Source: an uncultured beta proteobacterium
GTDB lineage: Bacteria; Pseudomonadota; Gammaproteobacteria; Burkholderiales; Burkholderiaceae_C
Assembly (NCBI GenBank): GCA_903834645.1
Contig: CAILKA010000372.1
Span: 1-34,740 of the forward strand
DNA: 34,740 nt
Direction of reading: 5' to 3'
The position numbers and the translations under genes are program-made. The notes under the pieces were generated by a model that saw only the letters and a list, made by a program, of their open reading frames with translations, was not told the DNA's origin and searched no databases. Of the stretch, positions 24,265 to 31,692 are shown piece after piece (the first letter of the stretch is position 1; every line of letters starts with the position of its first letter).

Positions 24265-24270
24265 TATGAT
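24265..24270 (+). promoter_or_regulatory. -10-like hexamer TATGAT before the S9A peptidase gene
   Basis: TATGAT ends 6 nt before ATG 24277 and no Shine-Dalgarno is present, suggesting a leaderless transcript. The -35 region is weak. The sequence lies in the 134-bp divergent region shared with the M3 peptidase gene. Confidence 0.35.
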
Positions 24271-24276
24271 GCGGCC

Positions 24277-26523
24277 ATGTCGCTTCCACTCGCCCTTCTG
24301 GTCGCCGCCCTCGCCATGTTCCAGCCCGACGCAGCCGGCGCCGCCCCTGCCCCCGATCGCTCCCTCGCGGCCCCCGCCGTGGCGTCGAATGCCGCCTCGA
24401 ACTCAGCCCCCATGGCGCCGGCAGCGGAAGACCCCTGGCTCTGGCTGGAGGACGTGCAGGGCGAGCGCGCGCTTGCGTGGGCCCGCGAGCGCAACGGCGC
24501 GACCCGTGAGCGGCTCCAGGCCTGGCCGGAATTCGCCGGCACGCGCGATGCGCTGCGCGCGATCCTCGACTCGCGCGCGCGCATCCCCTCGGTGGTGAGG
24601 CGGGGTACCTGGTTCTACAATTTCTGGCAGGACGCGACCCACCCCCGCGGCCTGCTGCGCCGCGCCACCCTCAACGAGTACCGCCAGCCTGAGCCGCGCT
24701 GGGAGACGGTGCTCGACCTGGATGCCTTAGCGCGCGCGGAGGGCGAGAACTGGGTGTGGGGCGGAGCGAACTGCCTGGGCCCGGAGTACCGGCGCTGCAT
24801 GATCAGCCTGTCGCGCGGCGGGGCCGACGCAAAGGTCCTGCGCGAGTTCGATGTCGTCGACAGGGCCTTCGTCAGCGGCGGCTTCAACCTGCCCGAGGCA
24901 AAGTCGGCCTTCACCTGGATCGACGCCGACACCGCCTTCGTCGCCACCGACTTCGGTGCAGGCTCGATGACCGACTCCGGCTACCCACGCGTGATCAAGC
25001 GCTGGAAGCGCGGCCAGCCGCTGCGGGACGCACAGACCGTGTTCGAGGGCCAGCCCCGCGACGTCTCGGCCTGGGCCTGGGTGGACCGCACCCCGGGCTT
25101 CGAGCGCACGGGCTTCGGCCGCTCGGTGGACTTCTGGCGCAGCGAAATGGTGCTGCTCGATGGCGAGCGCCGCCTGCCGCTGGCCAAGCCCGCTGATGCG
25201 CGGCTGGCCTTCTGGCGCACCCATGTGGTGATGGACCTGAAGAGCCACTGGACCGCAGGCGGGCGCACCTGGCCCGCGGGCACGCTGCTGGCGGCTCCCG
25301 CCGGGGATTACCTCGCCGCGGTGCGCGCCGGCAAGCTCGACGCGCTCGACTGGACAGCCCTTTTCACGCCCACGCCCACGCGCTCGCTGCGCGGCTGGTC
25401 GACCACACGCACGACCGTGCTGCTGTCGGTGCTCGATGACGTGACCGGCAAGCTCGAGGAGCAGCGCCTGCACGACGGGCGCTGGACAAGGCGCGAGGTG
25501 CGCACGCCCTCTCCCGGGACCCTCTCGGTGTCGCCTCTGCACGACCCGCTGCTGGCCGATGACCCGCTGCAGGAAGCCTACCTGCTGAGCTACACCGATT
25601 TCCTCACCCCCGACTCGCTCGCGCTGGGCCGCGCGGGCAGCGACATGCGCGAGCCGCTGAAGGCGCGGCCGGCCTTCTTCGACGCCGAGGGCATGCGCGT
25701 GGAGCAGCTCTTCGCCACCTCGAAGGACGGCACGCGCGTGCCCTACTTCGTGGTCTGGCCACGCGGAGCGCGCGCCGACGGCGAGAATCCGACGCTGCTC
25801 TACGGCTACGGGGGCTTTCGCGTGCCGCAACTGCCGTGGTATTCGGCCGGCTTCGGCACCGCCTGGTATGCCCGCGGCGGCGTGCTGGTGGTGGCCAACA
25901 TCCGCGGCGGCGGCGAGTACGGACCGGGCTGGCACCAGGCTGCGCTGCGCGAGAACAAGCAGAAGAGCTACGACGACTTCGCGGCCGTGGCCGAGGACCT
26001 GATCGCGCGGCGCATCACGAGCCCGCACCGGCTGGGCATCCAGGGCGGCAGCAACGGCGGGCTGCTGGTGGGCGCGGTGATGCTGCAGCGCCCCGAGCTC
26101 TTCGGCGCCGTGGTGTGCTCGGTGCCGCTGCTGGACATGCAGCGCTACCACCGGCTGCTGGCCGGCGCGAGCTGGATGGCCGAGTACGGCAACCCCGACA
26201 AGCCCGAGGACTGGGCCTTCATCTCGCGCTACAGCCCCTACCAGAACGTGCGCGCGGGCACGAAACTGCCCACGGTGCTCTTCACCACGAGCACGCGAGA
26301 CGACCGCGTGCACCCGGGCCATGCGCGCAAGATGGCCGCGCGCATGCTCGAGCAGGGGCATGCGGCGCTGTACTACGAGAACATGGAAGGCGGCCACGGC
26401 GGCGCGGCCGACAACGCGCAGCGCGCCGACCTGCTGGCCCTCGAGTTCGCGTTTCTTTGGCAGCAGCTCGGCCCGAAGCGGGCCCGCGTCCCGGCCGAGC
26501 CGCCCCGGCCAGCCACGCGCTGA
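24277..26523 (+). CDS. S9A prolyl-oligopeptidase-family serine peptidase, exported
   Basis: 748 residues. A signal peptide (about 1-22, ending AAGA) and an Ala/Pro linker precede the DPWLWLEDVQG family N-terminus. A beta-propeller occupies about 55-470. The C-terminal alpha/beta hydrolase domain carries Ser592 (GGSNGG), Asp675/676 (STRDDRVH) and His707 (EGGHGG). FRVPQLPWYSAGFGTAWYARGG is the S9A block that packs against the propeller. It cleaves after proline or similar residues in oligopeptides, probably in the periplasm. ATG 24277 is the start of the signal peptide. It stands alone and is convergent with the hydrolase at 26567-27412. Confidence 0.94.
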   Translation: MSLPLALLVAALAMFQPDAAGAAPAPDRSLAAPAVASNAASNSAPMAPAAEDPWLWLEDVQGERALAWARERNGATRERLQAWPEFAGTRDALRAILDSRARIPSVVRRGTWFYNFWQDATHPRGLLRRATLNEYRQPEPRWETVLDLDALARAEGENWVWGGANCLGPEYRRCMISLSRGGADAKVLREFDVVDRAFVSGGFNLPEAKSAFTWIDADTAFVATDFGAGSMTDSGYPRVIKRWKRGQPLRDAQTVFEGQPRDVSAWAWVDRTPGFERTGFGRSVDFWRSEMVLLDGERRLPLAKPADARLAFWRTHVVMDLKSHWTAGGRTWPAGTLLAAPAGDYLAAVRAGKLDALDWTALFTPTPTRSLRGWSTTRTTVLLSVLDDVTGKLEEQRLHDGRWTRREVRTPSPGTLSVSPLHDPLLADDPLQEAYLLSYTDFLTPDSLALGRAGSDMREPLKARPAFFDAEGMRVEQLFATSKDGTRVPYFVVWPRGARADGENPTLLYGYGGFRVPQLPWYSAGFGTAWYARGGVLVVANIRGGGEYGPGWHQAALRENKQKSYDDFAAVAEDLIARRITSPHRLGIQGGSNGGLLVGAVMLQRPELFGAVVCSVPLLDMQRYHRLLAGASWMAEYGNPDKPEDWAFISRYSPYQNVRAGTKLPTVLFTTSTRDDRVHPGHARKMAARMLEQGHAALYYENMEGGHGGAADNAQRADLLALEFAFLWQQLGPKRARVPAEPPRPATR

Positions 26524-26528
26524 CCCCA

Positions 26529-26557
26529 GCGCCCGGCGCGCGCCCGTGCCCGGGCGC
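26529..26557. terminator. Hairpin between S9A peptidase and hydrolase genes
   Basis: GCGCCCGG (26529-26536) and CCGGGCGC (26550-26557) form an exact 8-bp stem with a 13-nt loop in the 43-bp gap between convergent genes. There is no T tract. It is a likely bidirectional terminator. Confidence 0.45.
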
Positions 26558-26566
26558 CGCCAGCCC

Positions 26567-27412
26567 TCAGGCGGCCAGCAGGCGGCGGATCATCGAGTCC
26601 ATCTCGGCGGCCGTCTCCTGCGGCCGCTCCATGGGGAAGAGGTGGCTGCCCTCGACGATCCGCAGCCGCTCGGGATCGTCCGTGCCGACCACCTTGCGGG
26701 TCATCGACAGGCCCACCTGGCGCAGCTCCTGCGAGTCGGCCGCGCCGATGAAGCCCGCCGGGCAGCGCAGCGGGTGGCGCTTGAGCAGCCGGTCGAGGTT
26801 GTGCGGCAGCGTGTTGTAGATCGCCGTCTCCACCTCGCGGTCGAAGGCCAGCTCACGCCGCACGCGCCCGTCGGGCCCGGGCTGCTCGACGGTGCCGTGC
26901 TGCACGTAGTCCTCCAGCACAGCGGGGTGCCAGCGCGCGAAGGCGCGCTTGTGGCGGAAGTGCTCACGCACGGCCTCCAGGTCGGGCCAGTGCTCGCGGC
27001 GCTTGCGGCTGATGCGGCCGGGCGAGACCGACCCCACGAGCTGCGTGAGCTTCATCACCTCCAGCGTGCGCGCGCGCCAGCCTCCGAGCAGGGGCGAGTC
27101 GAGCAGCAGCAGGCTGTCCACGGGGCGCCCGCCGAGTTCGGGGTGGCGTGCCGCGCACATCACGCTCAGGAAGCCGCCCAGGGAGTGGCCCGCCAGCACG
27201 ACGGGGCCAGGGTGGGCGGCGGCGTGCGGCGCGGCGAAGTCGGCGAGTTGCTGGACGAGGTGGCGCCAGTTGCTCGTCACCGGGTAGCGCGGGTCGTGCC
27301 CGAATCGCTCCAGCGCCTTCACGGTGTAGCCCCGCGCGCGCAGCGACCGGAAGAGCACGCCGTAGGTCGACGCGGAAAAGCTGTTGGCGTGGGAGTAGAC
27401 GATGAGCGGCAT
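26567..27412 (-). CDS. Alpha/beta hydrolase, cytoplasmic
   Basis: 281 residues. It has a single alpha/beta hydrolase domain with Ser77 in GHSLGG, Asp226 in IGAADSQE and His257 in EGSHLFP. The N-terminal SHANSFSASTYGVLF block (HAN as oxyanion loop) matches a Burkholderiales/Pseudomonas hydrolase clade of unknown substrate. There is no signal peptide. ATG 27412 is the only reasonable start but has no Shine-Dalgarno. It is the last of three minus-strand genes; 84 bp separate it from the lipoprotein gene and hold no feature I can name. Confidence 0.9.
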   Translation of the reverse strand: MPLIVYSHANSFSASTYGVLFRSLRARGYTVKALERFGHDPRYPVTSNWRHLVQQLADFAAPHAAAHPGPVVLAGHSLGGFLSVMCAARHPELGGRPVDSLLLLDSPLLGGWRARTLEVMKLTQLVGSVSPGRISRKRREHWPDLEAVREHFRHKRAFARWHPAVLEDYVQHGTVEQPGPDGRVRRELAFDREVETAIYNTLPHNLDRLLKRHPLRCPAGFIGAADSQELRQVGLSMTRKVVGTDDPERLRIVEGSHLFPMERPQETAAEMDSMIRRLLAA

Positions 27413-27496
27413 GGGGGGTGGGCAGGCAAGCGGGGAGGCGCACGTCGAGCTCGTGCGCCCGGCGCGCCAGGCGAGCCCGGCTTCGGCAGGGGCCGG

Positions 27497-28468
27497 TCAG
27501 CGCAGCAGCTGCACCGTCGCGCTTCCCAGCCAGCCCTGCAGCATAGCCCCACCGGGCCAGGCCGGCCCGCTGCGGCGCCCCTGGACCAGGTCGCTGGCCC
27601 AGGTTGCGGCCAGGCTGCGCAGCGCCGAGACGATCGCCGCGTCGGGCCACAGCCGCCCGCAGGCCATGAAGGCAAGCCAGTCCGTGTCCTCGCCTTCGGC
27701 GTCCATGTGCGTGGAGCGCGCGCCGAAGACGACGCCGGCGAAGTCCTCGCGCCCGGCCGCGCGCGCCGCCTCGGCCATGCGCCGCAGCGCCGGGTGCGCG
27801 TTGTGGCGCGCATTGCAGCCGTCGGACTTCGCCGCCAGCGACAGCACCGGGCGCTCGCCGCGCGCGGAGAGCCGCTCCAGCGCAGGCTTGAAGGCGCGGC
27901 CGGCGACGGGGTCAAGCAGCACGGCGCCGGCCAGGCGCGCTGGCGCCACCTCGGCCAGGCGCGCGCCCAGCACCACGGCGAAGTGCGCGCCGGCCGAGAA
28001 GCCGGCCACGACGACGCGCGCAGGCAGCTCGCCGCGCTCGGGCAACCTGAGCTGCCCGGCCGCCAACGCATCGGCCAGGCTGCGCGCAAGCTCGGGGTTG
28101 CCACCGGCCACCGAGGTGTTCAGGCACAGCGTGGCCAGCCCCGCCCGCGCCATCGCCATGGCCGTGCCCCGCAGGTGGTGACACTGGCGCATGAAGCCGT
28201 GCTGCAGCGTGACGAGCCCGCTCGGCGCCCCGGCCGAAGGAGGAGGAAGGTGCCACTCGGCGGACACGCTCCCGGCACCGAGCACAAGGGTGTCTGCATG
28301 CCGGGAAGGCGCCGGCCCCGCGGTAGGCGCAGCGGGCGCGGCGCCGCTGGCGCCTTCGCGCTCACCTTCGCCCGGAGGGGCAGGCGGGCTCGCGCATCCG
28401 GCCAGCGCCGCTGCCAGCAACGCCGCCAGCAGCCACCTGGTCGCCTGCTGCCAGGAGCTACCGGGCAC
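27497..28468 (-). CDS. Lipoprotein alpha/beta hydrolase (dienelactone-hydrolase-like)
   Basis: 323 residues. A lipoprotein signal ends LAGC with Cys25 as the lipidated residue, followed by an Ala/Pro/Gly-rich linker (26-58). The hydrolase domain has HG at 90-91, Ser158 in GFSAG, Asp216 in KSDGCN and His254 in STHMDAEG. The membrane-anchored location suggests it handles esters at the envelope. The GTG start at 28468 is preceded by AGGAGG 6 nt away; the first codons overlap the 3' end of the acyl-CoA ligase gene by 11 bp, so translation is coupled. The substrate is unknown. Confidence 0.88.
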   Translation of the reverse strand: MPGSSWQQATRWLLAALLAAALAGCASPPAPPGEGEREGASGAAPAAPTAGPAPSRHADTLVLGAGSVSAEWHLPPPSAGAPSGLVTLQHGFMRQCHHLRGTAMAMARAGLATLCLNTSVAGGNPELARSLADALAAGQLRLPERGELPARVVVAGFSAGAHFAVVLGARLAEVAPARLAGAVLLDPVAGRAFKPALERLSARGERPVLSLAAKSDGCNARHNAHPALRRMAEAARAAGREDFAGVVFGARSTHMDAEGEDTDWLAFMACGRLWPDAAIVSALRSLAATWASDLVQGRRSGPAWPGGAMLQGWLGSATVQLLR

Positions 28469-30194
28469 GCGCCGCCTCCTGCTCCTGCAGCAGCCGCCAC
28501 ATCACCTTGCCCGAGCCGCTCTTGGGCAGCGATTCGACGAACTCCACCAGGCGTGGCACCTTGTAGGCCGCCATGTGCGCGCGCGCCCACTCAATCACGT
28601 CCTCGGGGCGTGCCGAGCCTCGCGCCTCGGCGCGCAGCACCACCATCGCCTTCACCGTCTCGCCGCGGTAGCCGTCCGGGGCGGAGATCACGCAGGCCTC
28701 CTGCACCAGCGGGCACTTGAAGAGCAGCAGCTCCACCTCGCTGGGCCAGACCTTGAAGCCGCTGGCGTTGATCATGCGCTTGAGGCGATCGGTGATGTAG
28801 AAGTAGCCCTCCTCGTCCATGCGGCCCAGGTCACCGGTCCGGAAGAAGCGCTGCCCGCCAAGCTCGATGAAGGCCGCCGCGGTGGCCTCGGGATGGCCCC
28901 AGTAGCCCTGGAACACCATCGGCCCGCGCGTGACGATCTCGCCCACCTCGCCCGGTGGCAGCTCCTTCAGTGTCTCGGGATCGACCACGCGCGAGTCCAC
29001 GCCGAAGATCGGCATGCCCAGGCACTGCAGCTTGGCGCGCTCGGGCGGATTGGCGTGGCTGGGTGCCGCCGTCTCGGTCAGGCCGTAGCCCTCGGCGAAG
29101 GTCAGCCCGAACTCCTGCTGCAGCCGCTCGGCCACGGCCTGCGGCATGGCCGCGCCGCCACCCGAGAGGTAGCTCAGGCTCGAGAGGTCGAAGTTGCGCC
29201 AGTTGGGGCTGCCGAACAGGTCGATGATCATCGTCGGGATGCAGGTCCAGTGCGTCACGCGGTGGCGCGAGATGACGCGCCCGGCGAGCTCGCGGTCCCA
29301 GCGGGGCAGGATCACCACCGTCATGCCGCTCCAGGCCGGCGCGAGCACGCCGTACATGAAGCCCGTGATGTGGAACATCGGCACCACGCCCAGGCTCACG
29401 CTCTCGGCGCCCGCATGCCCCCACAGCGCACCGCCCACCACGTTGGGCATCAGCGTGCGGTGGGTGTGCAGGCAGCCCTTGGGCAGCCCCGTGGTGCCCG
29501 AGGTGTAGGGCAGCAGCGCGAGGTCGTCGGGGTGGGCCTCGTGCGGCCCGGGCTGCAGGCCGGCCGCCAGCGCCCCCTGCCAGCGCACGAAGCGCGGATC
29601 AGGCGCGGGTGCCGAGGAGGAGCCCGGCGTGGCCGGTTCAAGGGGAAGCGGCGGGTCCGCGCGCAACCACTCGAGGATCGGTGCGGCCGGGGCTTCGGCG
29701 GGGTCGACCTCATCGGGCATCGCATCGGCATAGCGCGTGACCAGCACGCGCTGCAGGCGCTGCGCCGGCGGCAGCGCGGCATCGGCCTGCGCGACGATGC
29801 CGGCGAGATCGGCCGATGTGATCACCACCCGCGCGCCGGGGTCGACGATGTAGTGGCCGAACTCGTCGGCACGGTTCATCGGGTTGACCGGCACCACCAC
29901 CGCATCGGCGCGCAAGATGGCATGCACGGCCACGACGTACTGCGGGCAGTTCTGCAGGAACACCGGCACACGGTCGCCCTTGCGCACGCCCTGCGCCTGC
30001 AGCCAGCCCGCGAGTGCGAGTGCCTGCGCGTGGAGCTCGCGCCAGGTCAGCGCACGGCCTAGGTAGAGGTAGGCAGGCTTGTCCGGGTAGCGCGTGGCCG
30101 CCACCTCAGGGTTGAACCACAGCGTGGTGTCAGGCAGCTCGAGCGCGCGCGGCAGGCGCGCCGGCCAGTGGGCGTGGTGGGGGCGGTCGGTCAT
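28458..30194 (-). CDS. AMP-dependent acyl-CoA synthetase (fatty-acid/aryl-CoA ligase)
   Basis: 578 residues of the ANL superfamily. The P-loop-like YTSGTTGLPKG ends at Lys239/Gly240. GYGLTETAAPS, FRTGDLGRMDEEGYFYITDR and the C-terminal catalytic Lys563 in PKSGSGKVMWR are all present. It activates a carboxylate to an acyl-CoA via an acyl-AMP. Chain length or aromatic specificity cannot be read. ATG 30194 is chosen because AGAGG lies 6 nt upstream; the open frame extends further (to 31787) only because of GC bias across the divergent CaiB gene. It heads the minus operon with two hydrolases and is divergent from the CoA-transferase gene, suggesting joint acyl-CoA metabolism. Confidence 0.94.
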   Translation of the reverse strand: MTDRPHHAHWPARLPRALELPDTTLWFNPEVAATRYPDKPAYLYLGRALTWRELHAQALALAGWLQAQGVRKGDRVPVFLQNCPQYVVAVHAILRADAVVVPVNPMNRADEFGHYIVDPGARVVITSADLAGIVAQADAALPPAQRLQRVLVTRYADAMPDEVDPAEAPAAPILEWLRADPPLPLEPATPGSSSAPAPDPRFVRWQGALAAGLQPGPHEAHPDDLALLPYTSGTTGLPKGCLHTHRTLMPNVVGGALWGHAGAESVSLGVVPMFHITGFMYGVLAPAWSGMTVVILPRWDRELAGRVISRHRVTHWTCIPTMIIDLFGSPNWRNFDLSSLSYLSGGGAAMPQAVAERLQQEFGLTFAEGYGLTETAAPSHANPPERAKLQCLGMPIFGVDSRVVDPETLKELPPGEVGEIVTRGPMVFQGYWGHPEATAAAFIELGGQRFFRTGDLGRMDEEGYFYITDRLKRMINASGFKVWPSEVELLLFKCPLVQEACVISAPDGYRGETVKAMVVLRAEARGSARPEDVIEWARAHMAAYKVPRLVEFVESLPKSGSGKVMWRLLQEQEAARAR

Positions 30195-30226
30195 CGCAGC
30201 CTCTGCACGACGGGGCGTCGTCGAGC

Positions 30227-30236
30227 CATGATCATG
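30227..30236. promoter_or_regulatory. Palindrome CATGATCATG in a divergent promoter region
   Basis: A perfect 10-bp palindrome lies in the 132-bp region between the ligase and CaiB genes, 33 bp from the ligase ATG. A short inverted repeat, CGACG-ggg-CGTCG (30208-30220), lies beside it. Either could be a regulator site for the divergent pair; no local regulator gene is present. Confidence 0.3.
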
Positions 30237-30326
30237 CAGCAGTCCGATCCGGGCCGCGCACCTGCCGCGCCGCCGAACCTGCATGGGCCGACACTTCGGG
30301 CCTGGCGCAGCTTCCGTACCCCACCC

Positions 30327-31544
30327 ATGACCCCCACCCCCCCGACAGACGCCCTGCAAGGCGTGCGCGTGATCGAGCTCGGACAGCTCATCGCCGGCCC
30401 CTTCGCGGGCAAGACGCTCGCCGACTTCGGCGCCGACGTGATCAAGGTCGAGCCCCTGGAGGGCGGCGACCCCCTGCGCACCTGGCGCCTGCTGCGCGAG
30501 GGCACGTCGGTGTGGTGGGAGGTGCAGTCGCGCAACAAGCGCTCGGTGGCGCTGGACCTGCGCACGCCCGAGGGGCAGGAAGCGGTGCGCGCCCTCGTGG
30601 CGCAGGCCGACGTGCTGATCGAAAACTTCAAGCCCGGCACGCTCGAGGCCTGGGGCCTGGGCTGGGAGGCGCTGCACGCGCTGAACCCGGGCCTGGTGAT
30701 GCTGCGCATCTCGGGCTTCGGGCAGACAGGGCCCTACCGCAGCAAGCCGGGCTTCGGCGTGCTCGGCGAGGCGATGGGGGGCCTGCGTCACCTCACCGGC
30801 GAGCCGGGCCGGGTGCCCGTGCGCGTGGGGGTCTCGATCGGTGACACGCTGGCCGCGCTGCACGGCGTGATCGGTGTGCTGCTGGCGCTGCGCCACCGCG
30901 AAGTCAACGGCGGGCTCGGCCAGGTCGTGGATGTGGCCCTCTACGAGAGCGTCTTCAACGTGATGGAGAGCCTGCTGCCCGAATACGATGCCTTCGGCGC
31001 CGTGCGCGGCGCAGCCGGCAGTGCGTTGCCCGGCATCGCCCCTAGCAACGCCTACCGCTGCGAGGGTGACGCCTGGGTGCTCGTGGCCGGCAACGGCGAC
31101 AGCATCTTCAAGCGGCTCATGAAGGCGATCGGCCGCGCCGACCTGGCCGACGACCCCGGCCTGGCGCGCAACGACGGGCGCGTGGCCCGGGTGGCCGAGA
31201 TCGACGCGGCCATCGGGGCATGGACGGGCGAACACCCGATCGAGGAGGTGATCGCCACGCTCGAAGCCGCAGGCGTTCCGGTGGGACGCATCTACACGGT
31301 GGCCGACATCGCGCAGGATCCGCAGTTCCAGGCGCGCGAGATGATCGTGCAGACCCAGGATGCACAAGGGCGTGCGCTGAAGGTGCCGGGCATCGTGCCC
31401 AAGCTCTCGGCCACGCCGGGGCGGCTGCGCACCCCGGCGCCCCGGCTGGGCGAGCACACCGAGAGCGTGCTGGGCGGGCTGGGGGATACGGGCGAACCCG
31501 GCGAACGCGCCGCCGCGGGTGGCCGCACCGGCAGCGGCAGGTGA
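30327..31544 (+). CDS. CaiB/BaiF family (class III) CoA-transferase
   Basis: 405 residues. The family start GVRVIELGQLIAGPFAGKTLADFGADVIKVE is at about 12-42. Asp173 in GVSIGDTLAALHGVIG is the expected covalent catalytic aspartate. NKRSVALDLRTPEGQ and NFKPGTLEAWGLG are typical family blocks. It moves CoA from one acyl group to a free acid. The substrates are unknown; the divergent acyl-CoA ligase suggests work on the same acids. The start is ATG 30327; earlier in-frame starts at 30168 and 30228 would run through the divergent promoter region. It stands alone. A hairpin (GCGGC-tca-GCCGC, 31577-31589) follows 33 bp after its stop. Confidence 0.94.
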   Translation: MTPTPPTDALQGVRVIELGQLIAGPFAGKTLADFGADVIKVEPLEGGDPLRTWRLLREGTSVWWEVQSRNKRSVALDLRTPEGQEAVRALVAQADVLIENFKPGTLEAWGLGWEALHALNPGLVMLRISGFGQTGPYRSKPGFGVLGEAMGGLRHLTGEPGRVPVRVGVSIGDTLAALHGVIGVLLALRHREVNGGLGQVVDVALYESVFNVMESLLPEYDAFGAVRGAAGSALPGIAPSNAYRCEGDAWVLVAGNGDSIFKRLMKAIGRADLADDPGLARNDGRVARVAEIDAAIGAWTGEHPIEEVIATLEAAGVPVGRIYTVADIAQDPQFQAREMIVQTQDAQGRALKVPGIVPKLSATPGRLRTPAPRLGEHTESVLGGLGDTGEPGERAAAGGRTGSGR

Positions 31545-31576
31545 CCCAGCCGGCCTGTATTCGAGGAGACCTTGAG

Positions 31577-31589
31577 GCGGCTCAGCCGC
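31577..31589 (+). terminator. Small hairpin after the CaiB gene
   Basis: GCGGC-TCA-GCCGC is a 5-bp stem with a 3-nt loop, 32 bp downstream of the CaiB stop. A second inverted repeat, CCGAT-cgga-ATCGG (31601-31614), lies just beyond. They are short and without a T tract, so support is weak. Confidence 0.25.
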
Positions 31590-31637
31590 ACCGACATGGG
31601 CCGATCGGAATCGGTGTCTGGCCGCACCGGGCTCGCG

Positions 31638-31660
31638 TGACCGCTCACAATGACCGCTCA
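31638..31660 (+). repeat. Direct repeat TGACCGCTCA upstream of the YhgE-like gene
   Basis: Two exact copies of TGACCGCTCA (31638-31647 and 31651-31660) are separated by CAA, a 13-bp period, and end 32 bp before ATG 31693. The first copy and spacer create CACAAT, a possible -10. A directly repeated operator for an unidentified regulator is plausible. Confidence 0.5.
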
Positions 31661-31692
31661 GGGTAGGCAGGTTCGCGAAGAGGGACGCGCAC

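Noticed and set aside
24727..26397. Minus-strand open frame of 556 codons opposite the S9A peptidase
   Set aside because: Antisense to a complete peptidase with its triad; no family features in the translation.
28191..30062. Plus-strand open frame of 623 codons opposite the acyl-CoA ligase and lipoprotein genes
   Set aside because: No domain and biased composition; the opposite strand has clear motifs.
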